Assembly (NCBI RefSeq): GCF_008630535.1
Contig: NZ_VWPH01000020.1
Coordinates: 62,001 to 126,000, forward strand
Direction: 5' to 3'
Origin: Saccharopolyspora hirsuta
GTDB lineage: Bacteria; Actinomycetota; Actinomycetes; Mycobacteriales; Pseudonocardiaceae
DNA: 64,000 nucleotides
Shown: piece after piece, positions 26,556 through 36,076 of the stretch
How positions within the stretch are numbered: the stretch's first letter is position 1
Layout of the letters: the number at the start of each line of letters is the position of its first letter
Position numbers and translations under genes: made by a program
The notes under the pieces: generated by a model
The model's input: only the letters and a program-made list of their open reading frames with translations
Told to the model about the DNA's origin: nothing
Database searches by the model: none

Positions 26556-27742
26556 TGCCCGCCTCCCCGTCGGCTGGCGTCGACCAGCGGCAGCGGCAGC
26601 GGCGGCAGCTCGCCCTGCTGGAGGTAGTGCATGGCCTCGCCGATCGACGGCAGGCCGAGCTTGCCGTCGAGCACCGGGGCCAGCTCGTCGCAGGCCTTCT
26701 TGAGGTCCTCGGGCACCGGTTCCGGGAGGCTGTGCTGGATCAGCTTGCACACCATCAGGATCGGCGGGTGGGTGAGCTCGTTGAGGTGCCCGCGCACGGT
26801 CACGGTGCCGGAGGCCGCGTCGTAGGCGTTGATGAAGTTCGTCGCGCCCAGCGGCGCCACGTCGAGCACCTCGCCCAGCGCCTCGCGCTGGTCCACCAGC
26901 GCCTGCGTCACCCCGGTCAGGTTGTCCACGTTGGACGCGATCTGCTCGCGGTTGTCCCGGATGAACGTGGAGACCTCGCCCAGCGCCGTCGACAGCGAGC
27001 CCAGCGCGGCGCCCATCTGGTCCTGCTCGCTGGCCAGGAACCCGGCGACGTCGGCGAGGCGGCCGTTGAACTCCCGGATCTGCCCGTCGCTGGCGGCCAG
27101 CGCGGCGGTGAACTCGTTCAGGTTGTCCACCGTGGCGAACAGGTCGTCCTGGTTGTCCTGCAGGGTTCCGGCGAGGTCGCCGAGCCGCTTGACGGTGGCG
27201 TTGAGGTCCGCGCCGTTGCCCTCCAGCGCCGCGGCCGAGGTGTTGAGCACGTCCGTCAGCGCGCCCGTGCTGTTCGCCCCGTCGGGCCCGAGCGCCTCGG
27301 CGAGGGTCTTGGCGCTGCGGTAGAGCTCGTCGAGCTCGGCCGGGGTCGCCGTGCGGTCCTTGTCCAGCACCGCTCCGGCGGCGAGCTCCGGGCCCCCGGA
27401 GTAGGCCGGGGTGAGCTGCACGTACCGGTCGCTGACCAGGCTCGGCGCCACCACCACGGCCTTGACGTCGGCCGGGACCTGCACGTCGTCGGCCACGTGC
27501 AGGTCCACCCGGACCACCTCGCCCTGCGGCACCACGGCGTCGATCTTGCCGACCTCGACGCCGAGCACCCGCACGCTCGACCCGGCGTAGACGCCGACGG
27601 CCTTGTCGAAGTAGGCGGTGAGCTGCTTGCCCGGGTCGTTGAACACCCACCACAGCCCCGCGCTGACCAGCAGCACCAGCGCGCACCCGAGGGTGATCAG
27701 CGATCTCGCGGGGAACCGCCGCTCCGGTTGAGGTGCGGACAT
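26552..27742 (-). CDS. mce4D: Mce4D-like MCE-family protein
   Basis: 396 residues with one membrane anchor (SLITLGCALVLLVSAGLWWVF) and an MCE domain (QLTAYFDKAVGVYAGSSVRVLGVEVGKIDAV). An extended coiled-coil region with many hydrophobic heptads forms the tunnel needle. Like its neighbours it is transcribed leftward and overlaps both flanking genes by start/stop sharing. Its predicted role is a subunit of the sterol import channel. Confidence 0.88.
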   Translation of the reverse strand: MSAPQPERRFPARSLITLGCALVLLVSAGLWWVFNDPGKQLTAYFDKAVGVYAGSSVRVLGVEVGKIDAVVPQGEVVRVDLHVADDVQVPADVKAVVVAPSLVSDRYVQLTPAYSGGPELAAGAVLDKDRTATPAELDELYRSAKTLAEALGPDGANSTGALTDVLNTSAAALEGNGADLNATVKRLGDLAGTLQDNQDDLFATVDNLNEFTAALAASDGQIREFNGRLADVAGFLASEQDQMGAALGSLSTALGEVSTFIRDNREQIASNVDNLTGVTQALVDQREALGEVLDVAPLGATNFINAYDAASGTVTVRGHLNELTHPPILMVCKLIQHSLPEPVPEDLKKACDELAPVLDGKLGLPSIGEAMHYLQQGELPPLPLPLVDASRRGGGQ

Positions 27743-28758
27743 CAGTCACCTCCGACGGGTCGGGTCGGCACCGGGAGCTCGCAGGAGGTCGTGTTCGTCT
27801 GCAGCGGCCCGGCGTTGATCGGGGGCGGGAACAGCCCGCAGATGTAGCCGTCGAACCAGCGCCCGTTGCCGACGGTGTTGTTGAACCCGCGCACGTACGG
27901 CGCCATCGCCTCGATGGTGCGGCCCAGGTTGTCCTGGTTGCGCTGCAGCATCTCGGTCAGCTGGGTGAGCTGGTCCAGCGTCGGCCGCAGCTGCGCCTGG
28001 TTGTCGGCGACCAGGCCGCGCAGCTCGTCGGCGAGCTTCTGGGTCCCGCTCAGCAGCGAGGAGATGGCGTTGCGGCGCTGCTGGAGCTCGGTCAGCAGGA
28101 GGTTTCCGTCGGCGATCAGCCGTTGCACCTGCTCGTCGCGGTTGGCGACGATCTCGCTGACGCCGCTGGTGTTGCGCAGCAGTTCGGCGAGCTGCTGGTC
28201 GCGCGAGGAGATGCTCTGCGACAGCGCGGAAAGCCCGTCCACCGCCTCGCCGAAGTGCTCCGGTGCCCCGCGGAAGGTGTCGGCCAGCACCCGGAAGCTC
28301 TGCGCGAGCTGCTGGCTGTCGACCTGGTCGGCGGTGCGGGTGAGCTGGTCCAGCGCGTCGGGGATGTCGAACGGCGCGGCGGTGCGCTGCACCGGGATCG
28401 GCTCGGACAGCTCCTGCTCGCCCTCCGGTTGCAGCGCCAGGAACTTCTCGCCGAGCAGCGTCTTGATCTCGATGCCGGCCCGGCTGCGGTCGCCGATCTC
28501 CGCGTCGTCGACGCGGAAGGACACCAGCACCCGGTTCCCCTCCAGCGACACGTCGGTGACCTCGCCGCTGCGGATGCCCGCGATCCGCACGTCGTTGCCC
28601 GCGGCCAGCCCGGCCGACTCGGTGAAGTAGGCCTGGTAGGTGCGCCCGCCGAGCACCGGCAGGTCCTTGGCGAAGAACGCACCCCCGGTGACCAGCACCA
28701 GCAGCACGACCGTCAGCAACCCGACGACCGCCTGGTTCCGCTCCCGCAACGGTTTCAC
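27742..28758 (-). CDS. mce4C: Mce4C-like MCE-family protein
   Basis: 338 residues from a GTG at 28758 (VKPLRERNQAVVGLLTVVLLVLVTGGAFF); an ATG upstream at 28854 lies inside mce4B and is not used. The MCE domain (YQAYFTESAGLAAGNDVRIAGIRSGEVTDV) is followed by helical segments and a C-terminal WFDGYICGLFPPP seen in Mce B/C proteins. It overlaps mce4B by four bases. Confidence 0.88.
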   Translation of the reverse strand: MKPLRERNQAVVGLLTVVLLVLVTGGAFFAKDLPVLGGRTYQAYFTESAGLAAGNDVRIAGIRSGEVTDVSLEGNRVLVSFRVDDAEIGDRSRAGIEIKTLLGEKFLALQPEGEQELSEPIPVQRTAAPFDIPDALDQLTRTADQVDSQQLAQSFRVLADTFRGAPEHFGEAVDGLSALSQSISSRDQQLAELLRNTSGVSEIVANRDEQVQRLIADGNLLLTELQQRRNAISSLLSGTQKLADELRGLVADNQAQLRPTLDQLTQLTEMLQRNQDNLGRTIEAMAPYVRGFNNTVGNGRWFDGYICGLFPPPINAGPLQTNTTSCELPVPTRPVGGD

Positions 28759-29789
28759 GACTGGCACCTCTCCGGCATCTCCGACGGCGGCGCGGGCAGG
28801 ATCGGGATCTTGACGTTGAGGTCGGAGATCCCGACGGTGCCCGACATCCGGCACAGGTAGAAGTTGAACCAGCTCCCGTAGCTCACCGTGCGGGTCAGCG
28901 CGTTCAGCCGCTCCGGCACGGTCTGCAGGTCGTGCTCCAACTTGGGCATGTCGGCGTTGAGCAGGGTGGTGAACCGCTGGAGCTCGGCGATGTTGCGCTG
29001 CAGCGGTTCCCTCCCCTCCGCGAGCAGGTCGCCGGTGGTCCCGGCCAGCTCGTCCAGCGCGGCGATGGCCTCGCCGACCGGTTTGCGCTGCTCGGCCAGC
29101 CCGCTGGTCAGCTGCTGCAGCGAGCCGATCAGCTCGCCCAGCTGCGGGCCGCGCGCGTTGACCGAGCCGACGGCGGTGTTGAGGTTGTCGATCACCTGGC
29201 CGATCACCTCGTCCTTGCGGGCGAGGGTCGTGGTCAGCGACGCGGTGTGCGCGAGCAGGCTGTCCACGGTGCCCGCTTCGCCCTGCAGCACCTGGACGAT
29301 CTCGCCGGAGAGCTGGTTGACGTCCTCCGGCGAGAGCGCCTGGAACAGCGGCTTGAACCCGTTGAACAGGGCGGTGAGGTTCAGCGCCGGGTGGGTGCGC
29401 TCCAGCGGGATCTCACCGCCCGGCGGCAGGATGCCACCGCCCTCGCGCAGCGCCGCGTCCAGCGACAGGTACCGCTGCCCGGCGAGGTTGCGGTACTTCA
29501 CCGTCGCCGAGGCGTCCCCGGGCAGCTGGCGGTTCGCGTCGACGTCGAAGCTCACCAGCGCGTGCTTGCCGTCGACCACCTCCAGCCCGGTGACCCGCCC
29601 TACCTTCACCCCGGCCATCCGCACGTCGTCGCCGAGGTTGAGCCCGGAGGCGTCGGCGAACCGCGCGGTGTAGGTGTTCGAGGAGCTGGACGTGGACGCC
29701 GCGATGGTCATCGCCAGCACCCCGGTGAGCACCACCGTGACCAGCGCGAACAGCAGCAGCTTGAGCAGCGGCGCGGTGATCGACCTCAT
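28755..29789 (-). CDS. mce4B: Mce4B-like MCE-family protein
   Basis: 344 residues from ATG at 29789 (MRSITAPLLKLLLFALVTVVLTGVL). The MCE domain is at about residues 38-115 (YTARFADASGLNLGDDVRMAGVKVGRVTGL), then a helical needle and a C-terminal WFNFYLCRMSG. It is the second mce gene and is joined to mce4A by a four-base overlap. Confidence 0.88.
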   Translation of the reverse strand: MRSITAPLLKLLLFALVTVVLTGVLAMTIAASTSSSSNTYTARFADASGLNLGDDVRMAGVKVGRVTGLEVVDGKHALVSFDVDANRQLPGDASATVKYRNLAGQRYLSLDAALREGGGILPPGGEIPLERTHPALNLTALFNGFKPLFQALSPEDVNQLSGEIVQVLQGEAGTVDSLLAHTASLTTTLARKDEVIGQVIDNLNTAVGSVNARGPQLGELIGSLQQLTSGLAEQRKPVGEAIAALDELAGTTGDLLAEGREPLQRNIAELQRFTTLLNADMPKLEHDLQTVPERLNALTRTVSYGSWFNFYLCRMSGTVGISDLNVKIPILPAPPSEMPERCQS

Positions 29790-31108
29790 CTGACCTCCAC
29801 CTCGGCCCCGCGGTAGACCGGCCCGACCAGCAGCCCGCTCCACCCGGGCACGTCCTCCCGGGCGACGCCGAGCTGCGGGGCGAGCAGCGTCGAGAGCAGT
29901 TCGCGCTCGGCGGGCGCGTTCACCACCGACTGCGGCGCGGTCGACGCCGGTTCGGCCCACGGGAACACCTCGTCGCGGTCGCGCGGCGGTTCCGGGAACG
30001 TCGACCCGTCCTGCACCGGACCGCCCGGCGGGTACTGCGGGAAGGTGTCCGGCGGTTCGACCCACGGGTAGCAGCGCGGTCCCCGCTGGTCCAGGTACTT
30101 CGGATCGTCCACCCCGGGCAGGTACTTGCCGCGGCTGCCGGTGATCTCGATGGTGAACTTGGCGATCTCCGGGTTCTCGGTGCCCTTGCCGAAGGACGCC
30201 TCGGCGGTCGGGATGGAGTCGGCGAACTGCTTGAGCATGCACGGGTACTGCGGCGAGTACTCGGCCAGCAGCTCCAAAGTGGACCGCGACGTGCTGGTCA
30301 GGTTGATCAGGTTGTTCTTGTTCAGCGCCAGGAAGCGGTCGAGGCTCTCCGCGCTGCTGGTGACACCGCCGATCATCTGCTGCAGCTGCGTGCGCTGCTC
30401 GGCGAGGGTACGGCTGGTGGTCGTCAGGTCGCCCAGCGCCTGCGCCAGGTCCGGGACCGCCTCGCTGTAGGTGTCGGCCACGTCGTCGATGCGCTTGATG
30501 ACCGACTCCAGCTTCGGCAGCGACGGGTTGAGCCGCTCCAGGTAGCTGTCCAGCTGCACCAGCGTGTCGCCCAGCTGCTCGCCGCGGCCGTCGAGCGCCT
30601 GCGACACCGCGGTCAGCGTCGTGGACAGCTTCTCCGGCTGCACCGCCTGCAGCACCGGCATCAGGTCGTCGAGGACCTTCTCGACCTCGATGGCCGAGCT
30701 GCTGCGGTCCTGCGGGATCACGTCGCCCTCGGCCAGCACCCGCGACCCGGGGTTCTCGGGGATCTGCAAGGAGACGTAGCGCTCGCCGAACAGCGTCTTC
30801 GGCAGCAGCCGCGCCGAAGCACCGGCCGGGATGAGCTCGGCCTGGTCCGGCTTGAGCGCCAGCTCCAGCACCGCGTGGTCGCCGACCGCGCGCACGTCGC
30901 TGACCTCGCCGACCACCACCCCGCGGGCCTTCACGTCGGCGCCGACGCGCATCTGGTTGCCGATCCGGTCGGTCTCCAGGCTCACCGCCACCACCGGCGT
31001 GAACGCCTTGCGGTAGACCGCGATGGTGCCCGCGAAGAACATCCCGACCGCGATCAGGAACGCCACCCCGAGCGCCTGGTAGCGGCGCCGCTTCCCGTCG
31101 CCCCTCAT
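29786..31108 (-). CDS. mce4A: Mce4A-like MCE-family protein
   Basis: 440 residues from ATG at 31108 (MRGDGKRRRYQALGVAFLIAVGMFFAG). The MCE domain (VSLETDRIGNQMRVGADVKARGVVVGEVSDV) and helical needle are standard. The C-terminus is extended by about 80 residues rich in Pro and acidic residues, longer than M. tuberculosis Mce4A. Mce4A is the subunit most directly tied to cholesterol uptake in mycobacteria. It follows yrbE4B with a four-base overlap. Confidence 0.88.
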   Translation of the reverse strand: MRGDGKRRRYQALGVAFLIAVGMFFAGTIAVYRKAFTPVVAVSLETDRIGNQMRVGADVKARGVVVGEVSDVRAVGDHAVLELALKPDQAELIPAGASARLLPKTLFGERYVSLQIPENPGSRVLAEGDVIPQDRSSSAIEVEKVLDDLMPVLQAVQPEKLSTTLTAVSQALDGRGEQLGDTLVQLDSYLERLNPSLPKLESVIKRIDDVADTYSEAVPDLAQALGDLTTTSRTLAEQRTQLQQMIGGVTSSAESLDRFLALNKNNLINLTSTSRSTLELLAEYSPQYPCMLKQFADSIPTAEASFGKGTENPEIAKFTIEITGSRGKYLPGVDDPKYLDQRGPRCYPWVEPPDTFPQYPPGGPVQDGSTFPEPPRDRDEVFPWAEPASTAPQSVVNAPAERELLSTLLAPQLGVAREDVPGWSGLLVGPVYRGAEVEVR

Positions 31109-31956
31109 CCGGAGATCCGCACGGTCGTGGTGGAGCCCCAGATGGCCAGGCTGAGGAAGAAGTCCAGCACCGAGATCAGCACGATCGAGGTGCGCACCGC
31201 CCGGCCCACGGCCATCCCGACCCCGGCGGGCCCGCCGCGCGCGGTGTAGCCGTAGTAGCAGTGCGTCAGGATCACCGCGATGCTGAACACGATCACCTTC
31301 CCGAAGGACCACAGCACGTCCTCCGGCGGCAGGAACAGGTGGAAGTAGTGGTCGTAGGTGCCCGCGGACTGGCCGTAGAACCACACGGTGATCTGCCGGG
31401 AGGCGAAGTAGGAGCCGAGCAGCCCCACCACGTACAGCGGGATCACCGCGGTCACCCCGGCCAGCACCCGGCTGGTCACCAGGTACGGCACGGTCCGCAC
31501 GCCCATCACCTCCAGCGCGTCGATCTCGTCGGAGATCCGCATCGCCCCCAGCTGCGCGGTGAACCCGCAGCCCACGGTCGCCGACAGCGCCAGGCCCGCG
31601 GCCAGCGGCGCCACCTCGCGGGTGTCGAAGTAGGCGGCGATGAACCCGGTCAGCGCGGAGGTGCCCAGCTGGTCCAGCGAGGAGTAGCCCTGCAGGCCCA
31701 CCACCGCGCCGGTGGCCACGGTCATGCCGATCATCACGCCGAGGGTGCCGCCGATGACGGCCAGCGCCCCGCTGCCGAACACCACCTCGGTCAGCAGCCG
31801 CGCGGTCTCCCGCGAGTAGCGGCGCAGCGTGACCGGGGCCAGCGCGAGGGCGCGCAGGTAGAACGACAGCTGCCAGCCCAGGCCCGCGAGCGCGTCACCG
31901 GGCCCGCGCAGGAAGCGGTTCCGCGCCGGGGAAGCGACCGGATCGAGGACGGCCAT
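31105..31956 (-). CDS. yrbE4B: YrbE4B-like (MlaE) ABC permease
   Basis: 283 residues, an MlaE-family permease with about five to six membrane segments. It has the conserved ATVGCGFTAQLGAMRISDEIDALEVMGV (EQ-loop-like contact with the ATPase) and RVLAGVTAVIPLYVVGLLG. With YrbE4A it forms the membrane pore of the Mce4 transporter. The ATPase (MceG/Mkl) is not in the window, as is normal for mce systems. It ends with a four-base overlap into mce4A. Confidence 0.92.
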   Translation of the reverse strand: MAVLDPVASPARNRFLRGPGDALAGLGWQLSFYLRALALAPVTLRRYSRETARLLTEVVFGSGALAVIGGTLGVMIGMTVATGAVVGLQGYSSLDQLGTSALTGFIAAYFDTREVAPLAAGLALSATVGCGFTAQLGAMRISDEIDALEVMGVRTVPYLVTSRVLAGVTAVIPLYVVGLLGSYFASRQITVWFYGQSAGTYDHYFHLFLPPEDVLWSFGKVIVFSIAVILTHCYYGYTARGGPAGVGMAVGRAVRTSIVLISVLDFFLSLAIWGSTTTVRISG

Positions 31957-31960
31957 CGGC

Positions 31961-32740
31961 TCACAACCCCTTCGGTGGCACGAGTTGCAGGTAGATCCCG
32001 GTGAGCACCAGGTTGATCAGGAACAGCAGCAGGAAGGTGATCACCACCGCCTGGTTGACCGCGTCGCCCACGCCCTTGGGCCCGCCAGCGGGGTTGAGCC
32101 CCCGGTAGGCGGCGACCACACCGGCCACGAACCCGTACAGCAGCGCCTTGAACTCGCTGATCCACAGGTCCGGCAGCTGCGCGAGGGCGTTGAAGCTGGC
32201 CAGGTAGGCGCCGGGCGTGCCGCCCTGCAGGATCACGTTGAAGAAGTAGCCGCCCATCACCCCGACGACGCTGACCATCCCGTTGAGCAGCAGCGCGACC
32301 AGCATCGCGCCGACCACCCTGGGCACGATCAACCGGTGGATCGGCGAGACGCCCAGCACCTCCATGGCGTCGATCTCCTCGCGGATGGTGCGCGCCCCGA
32401 TGTCCGCGCACACCGCGGACCCACCGGCCCCGGCCACCAGCAGCGCGGTGATCAGCGGGCTGGCCTGCTGCAGGATGGCCAGCGCGCTGGCGGCGCCGGT
32501 GAACGACTGGGCCCCGATCTGCTGGGTCAGCGACCCGAGCTGCATCGCGATGACCGCGCCGAACGGGATCGCGACCAGCGCGGTCGGCAGGATCGTCACG
32601 CTGGCGAAGAACCAGGCCTGCTGGATGCACTCGCGGACCTGGAAGGGCCGCCGCGGCATGGCCCGCAGCACCTCCCACGCCAACGTGGCCATCCGTCCGA
32701 CCTGGACGAACGCACCAGCACCGGCGCTGCGCACCGCCAT
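31961..32740 (-). CDS. yrbE4A: YrbE4A-like (MlaE) ABC permease
   Basis: 259 residues, the paired MlaE permease. Conserved elements include FGAVIAMQLGSLTQQIGAQSFTGA, GAGGSAVCADIGARTIREEIDAMEVLGV and NPAGGPKGVGDAVNQAVV. It is the first gene of the eight-gene yrbE4AB-mce4A-F operon and starts 66 bases after the family B hairpin that separates it from the upstream SDR gene. The order yrbE4A, yrbE4B, mceA-F and the steroid genes next to it support the mce4 (sterol) assignment rather than mce1-3. Confidence 0.92.
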   Translation of the reverse strand: MAVRSAGAGAFVQVGRMATLAWEVLRAMPRRPFQVRECIQQAWFFASVTILPTALVAIPFGAVIAMQLGSLTQQIGAQSFTGAASALAILQQASPLITALLVAGAGGSAVCADIGARTIREEIDAMEVLGVSPIHRLIVPRVVGAMLVALLLNGMVSVVGVMGGYFFNVILQGGTPGAYLASFNALAQLPDLWISEFKALLYGFVAGVVAAYRGLNPAGGPKGVGDAVNQAVVITFLLLFLINLVLTGIYLQLVPPKGL

Positions 32741-32806
32741 CTGGTCACCTCCCGATCCGCGTTGATCCGCAGGCCCTGCGCACCACCCCGAGGTGGTGGG
32801 GTTCGG

Positions 32807-32850
32807 GCGATTTCAAGGGAAATCGGAGGTCCGATTTCCCTTGAAATCGC
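32807..32850. repeat. Family B dispersed hairpin, copy 1
   Basis: A 44-base structure: arm GCGATTTCAAGGGAAATCGGA (read in two parts, 32807-32827), two bases GG, then its exact 21-base complement. Each arm is itself a small palindrome (CGATTTC-n4-GAAATCG). It lies 11 bases after the stop of the SDR gene and before yrbE4A, so it may terminate or attenuate readthrough into the mce operon. A relative lies at 53894. Confidence 0.85.
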
Positions 32851-32861
32851 GCCGTCCTCGC

Positions 32862-33608
32862 TCAGGCGAGCGAGTGCGTCGCCGTGGCACCGCCGTCGGC
32901 GACGAACTCCGCGCCGGTGCAGTAGGAGCTCTCGTCGCTGGCCAGGAACACCACCAGGTCCGCGATCTCCGAGGGTTGCCCGACCCGGCCGAGCGCGACC
33001 CGCTTGCCGACGTGCTCCATCGGCACCTCGCCGCCCACCGCGTCGGGGATCATCCGGGTGTCGATGGCCCCGGGGTGCACCGAGTTGACCCGGATGCCGT
33101 GCTTGCCGAGCTCCATCGCGGCCACCTTGGTCATGCCGCGGATGGCGAACTTGCTCGCCGAGTACGCCACCAGCAGCGGCATCCCGCCCAGACCCTCCAC
33201 GGAGGACACGTTGATGATCGAGCCGCCGCCGTCGGACATCGCCGGGATCACCTCCCGCATGCCCAGGAAGGTGCCGATCTGGTTGACCCGGATCACCCGC
33301 TCGTAGTCGGCCAGGCTGGTGTCGGCCAGCTCCGAGAAGTGCAGCACCCCGGCGTTGTTCACCAGCACGTCGATCCGGCCCAGCTCGCCCGCCGCGCGCA
33401 CCGCGTCCACCCAGTCGTCCTCGGACGAGACGTCCAGGTGCTGGTAGACGGCGTCCGGGCCGAGCTCGTCGGCCAGCGCCTTGCCCGCCTCGTCGGCCAC
33501 GTCGCCGATCAGCACCCGAGCGCCCTCGGCGACGAACCGCCGCGCGGCCGCCGCACCCTGCCCGCGCGCCGCGCCGGTGATGATCGCGACCTTGCCCGCC
33601 AACCGCAC
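32862..33608 (-). CDS. Short-chain dehydrogenase, hydroxysteroid dehydrogenase-like
   Basis: 248 residues from a GTG at 33608. The Rossmann motif TGAARGQG (11-18), NNAG (84-87), Ser135/136 and Y149-x3-K153 (YSASK) are complete. The sequence recalls 20-beta/3-alpha-hydroxysteroid dehydrogenases such as M. tuberculosis Rv2002 (SSIEG-like SSVEGLGG, LASDESSYCTGAEFVADGG). It probably oxidises or reduces a steroid hydroxyl/keto group with NAD(P). It starts one base after the aldehyde dehydrogenase stop and precedes the mce4 operon. Confidence 0.82.
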   Translation of the reverse strand: MRLAGKVAIITGAARGQGAAAARRFVAEGARVLIGDVADEAGKALADELGPDAVYQHLDVSSEDDWVDAVRAAGELGRIDVLVNNAGVLHFSELADTSLADYERVIRVNQIGTFLGMREVIPAMSDGGGSIINVSSVEGLGGMPLLVAYSASKFAIRGMTKVAAMELGKHGIRVNSVHPGAIDTRMIPDAVGGEVPMEHVGKRVALGRVGQPSEIADLVVFLASDESSYCTGAEFVADGGATATHSLA

Positions 33609-33609
33609 G

Positions 33610-35118
33610 TCACATCAACTCCTCGGTCAGCGGCAGCAGGACGGTCTTGAGCTCGGTGTAGGCCTCGAAGGACGAACGCCCGCCCTCCCGTCCGAGCCCG
33701 GACTGCTTGTACCCGCCGAAGGGCAGGTGCGGCTCCACCTGGAACCCGTTGATGCCGACCGTTCCGGCGCGCAGCCGCTTGGCCACCCGGAACGCCCGCT
33801 GCACGTCCTTGGTGTACACCCCGGCGCCCAGGCCGTACTCGGTGTCGTTGGCCAGCCGCACCGCCTCGTCCTCGTCGTCGAAGGGCACCACGGTCAGGAC
33901 CGGGCCGAAGATCTCCTGCTGGGCGACGGTCATCGAGTTGGCCGCGTCGGCGAAGATGGTCGGCTGCACGAAGTTCCCGGCGGCCAGGTCGCCGTCGGCG
34001 CGCGCACCGCCGGTGACCAGCCGGGCGCCCTCCTGCTGGCCCTGCTCGATGAAGCCGAGCACCCGGTCCAGCTGCCGCTGGTTGATCAGCGGGCTGGACA
34101 GCACGCCGGGGTCGAACGGATCGCCGTAGGTCACCGAACCGGCGATCATCTCGGCGGCGCCGACGAACTCGTCGTAGGCGTCGCGGTGCACCAGCGCCCG
34201 GGTGGTCGCCACGCACGCCTGCCCGGACAGCCCGAGGGTCACCATGCCCATCGCGGTCATCCCGGCCAGCCCCACGTCGGCGTCCGGGAACACGATCGCC
34301 GGGCTCTTGCCGCCGAGCTCCAGCGACACCCGCTTCATGGTGCCCGCCGAGGCCTGGACGACCCGGCGGCCGACCTCGCGGCTGCCGGTGAAGCTGACCT
34401 TGTCCACCAGCGGGTGGGTGATCAGCGCTTCGCCGGTCGGATCGCCGGGCCCGGTGACGACGTTGACCACGCCGTCCGGAATCCCGGCCTCCTGCAGCAG
34501 TTCCACCATGCGCAGCACGCTGAACGTCGCGTATTCGGAGGGCTTGACCACCACCGTGCACCCGGCGGCCAGCGCGGGCGCGACCTTCTGCGCGAACAGC
34601 AGGAACGGCGCGTTCCACGGCAGCACCGCGGCCACCACGCCGACCGGTTCGCGCAGGGTCATCGCCAGGTGGTCGCCGCCCTGGTACGGCGGGAACGTCT
34701 CGCCACCGGCCTTGTCGATCCACCCGGCGTGGTGGTCGAAGACGTCGGCGGCCACGTCGACCGAGCCCGCGTAGACGGTGGCGAACGACAGCGGCACGCT
34801 GTTGTCCAGCGCCTGCCGCGCCCGCAGGTCGTCGGCGTTCTCCCGGAGCAGGTCGGAGCACCGGCGCAGCAGCCGGGAGCGCTCCCCCACCCGCAGCGTC
34901 GGCCACGGGCCCTCGTCGAAGGCGCGCCGCGCGGCCCGCACCGCTTCGTCGACGTCCTCGGCGTCGGCGACGGCGATGTCCCCGACGACTTCGCCGGTGG
35001 CCGGGTGGTAGTGGGTCCAGGTCCGGCCCGCGCGGGCCTGCCGCCACTGGCCGTCGACCAGCAGCAATCCGTCCTTGAGCCCAGCAGCGTCGCGGTGCTG
35101 CTGCACGGTGAGCACCAT
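33610..35118 (-). CDS. NAD(P)-dependent aldehyde dehydrogenase
   Basis: 502 residues from ATG at 35118, chosen because AGGAAGGA ends 6 bases upstream; another ATG lies 18 bases earlier. Catalytic residues are Cys302 (LSGQACVATTR) and Glu267 (LELGGKSP), with PWNAPFLL and GFTGSREVG-type coenzyme motifs (SFTGSREVG). In this operon it may oxidise aldehydes from sterol side chains (C26/C27) or propionaldehyde; the substrate is not determined. M. tuberculosis has no aldehyde dehydrogenase at this spot, as far as I recall. Confidence 0.85.
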   Translation of the reverse strand: MVLTVQQHRDAAGLKDGLLLVDGQWRQARAGRTWTHYHPATGEVVGDIAVADAEDVDEAVRAARRAFDEGPWPTLRVGERSRLLRRCSDLLRENADDLRARQALDNSVPLSFATVYAGSVDVAADVFDHHAGWIDKAGGETFPPYQGGDHLAMTLREPVGVVAAVLPWNAPFLLFAQKVAPALAAGCTVVVKPSEYATFSVLRMVELLQEAGIPDGVVNVVTGPGDPTGEALITHPLVDKVSFTGSREVGRRVVQASAGTMKRVSLELGGKSPAIVFPDADVGLAGMTAMGMVTLGLSGQACVATTRALVHRDAYDEFVGAAEMIAGSVTYGDPFDPGVLSSPLINQRQLDRVLGFIEQGQQEGARLVTGGARADGDLAAGNFVQPTIFADAANSMTVAQQEIFGPVLTVVPFDDEDEAVRLANDTEYGLGAGVYTKDVQRAFRVAKRLRAGTVGINGFQVEPHLPFGGYKQSGLGREGGRSSFEAYTELKTVLLPLTEELM

Positions 35119-35191
35119 CGGAAGTCCTTCCTGCACGGCGGTTCTGGCGAGTTGCGCTGCGTTCGGGAGCCGTCGGGCTCCCGCGGTCCTG

Positions 35192-36076
35192 CTAGGGGAG
35201 GGAGATCAGTTCTGCGGCGGCGAAGTTCCGCTCCGGGTCGCGGTCGGCGAAGTAGGCCCCGACGGTGTCGGCCAGCTCGTCCTCCGTCCACAGCGGACCG
35301 CTGGTGTCGAACCGCTGCTCGACCGCGGGTGCGGCCATGAGCGCGATCATGCCGCTGTGCACGACGAAGACCTGCCCGCTGATCCGCTCCGCGGCGGGCG
35401 AGGCCAGGTAGGCGACCAGCGGCGCGACGTGGTCGGTGGACAGCGGGTCGACGCCTTCCTCCGGTGCCGGGCCGAACACCTCCTCGGTCATCGCGGTGCG
35501 GGCCCGCGGGCAGATCGCGTTGGCGCGCACGCCCATGCGCGCGAGAGCACGTGCGGTCGAGACGGTGAGCGCGGCGATCCCGGCCTTGGCCGCGGCGTAG
35601 TTCGGTTGCGCCGCTGCACCGAGCAGGAACGCTTCCGAAGCCGTGTTGATCACGCTGCCGTAGGTCGACCCGGTCTGCTTGTACTGGTCGCGCCAGTGCG
35701 CGGCGGCGTTGCGGGACAGCAGGAAGTGGCCGCGCAGGTGGACGCGGATCACGTCGTCCCACTCCTGGTCGGTCATCTTGAACAGCATCCGGTCCCGCAG
35801 CACCCCGGCGTTGTTGACCACCACGTGCAGCCCGCCGAACCGCTGCACCGCGGTGGACACCAGCTCCTCCGCCGTCGCGCTGGACGAGACGTCGCCGAGC
35901 ACCGCGACCGCCTTGCCGCCGAGCTCCTCGATCTCGGCCACCACGTCCGCTGCGCGCTCGCTGACGTCGTTGACCACCACCTCGGCCCCGGCTCGGGCCA
36001 GCGCGAGCGCTTCCGCCCGCCCCAACCCGGCGCCCGCCCCGGTGACGACTGCGACCTTGCCCTCCAGGCTCCGCAC
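35192..36076 (-). CDS. Short-chain dehydrogenase (Rv3502c/17-beta-HSD4-like)
   Basis: 294 residues from the second of two adjacent GTG codons (36076), which lies 5 bases from GGAGGAG. TGAGAGLG (12-19), NNAG (88-91), and Y160-x3-K164 (NYAAAK) form the SDR core. The position next to yrbE4A-fadE26 mirrors M. tuberculosis Rv3502c, and the long C-terminus resembles the hydroxyacyl-CoA dehydrogenase part of HSD17B4. A role as 3-hydroxyacyl-CoA dehydrogenase in side-chain beta-oxidation is likely. It is the first gene of a leftward unit controlled from the 36.1-36.6 kb promoter region. Confidence 0.82.
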   Translation of the reverse strand: MRSLEGKVAVVTGAGAGLGRAEALALARAGAEVVVNDVSERAADVVAEIEELGGKAVAVLGDVSSSATAEELVSTAVQRFGGLHVVVNNAGVLRDRMLFKMTDQEWDDVIRVHLRGHFLLSRNAAAHWRDQYKQTGSTYGSVINTASEAFLLGAAAQPNYAAAKAGIAALTVSTARALARMGVRANAICPRARTAMTEEVFGPAPEEGVDPLSTDHVAPLVAYLASPAAERISGQVFVVHSGMIALMAAPAVEQRFDTSGPLWTEDELADTVGAYFADRDPERNFAAAELISLP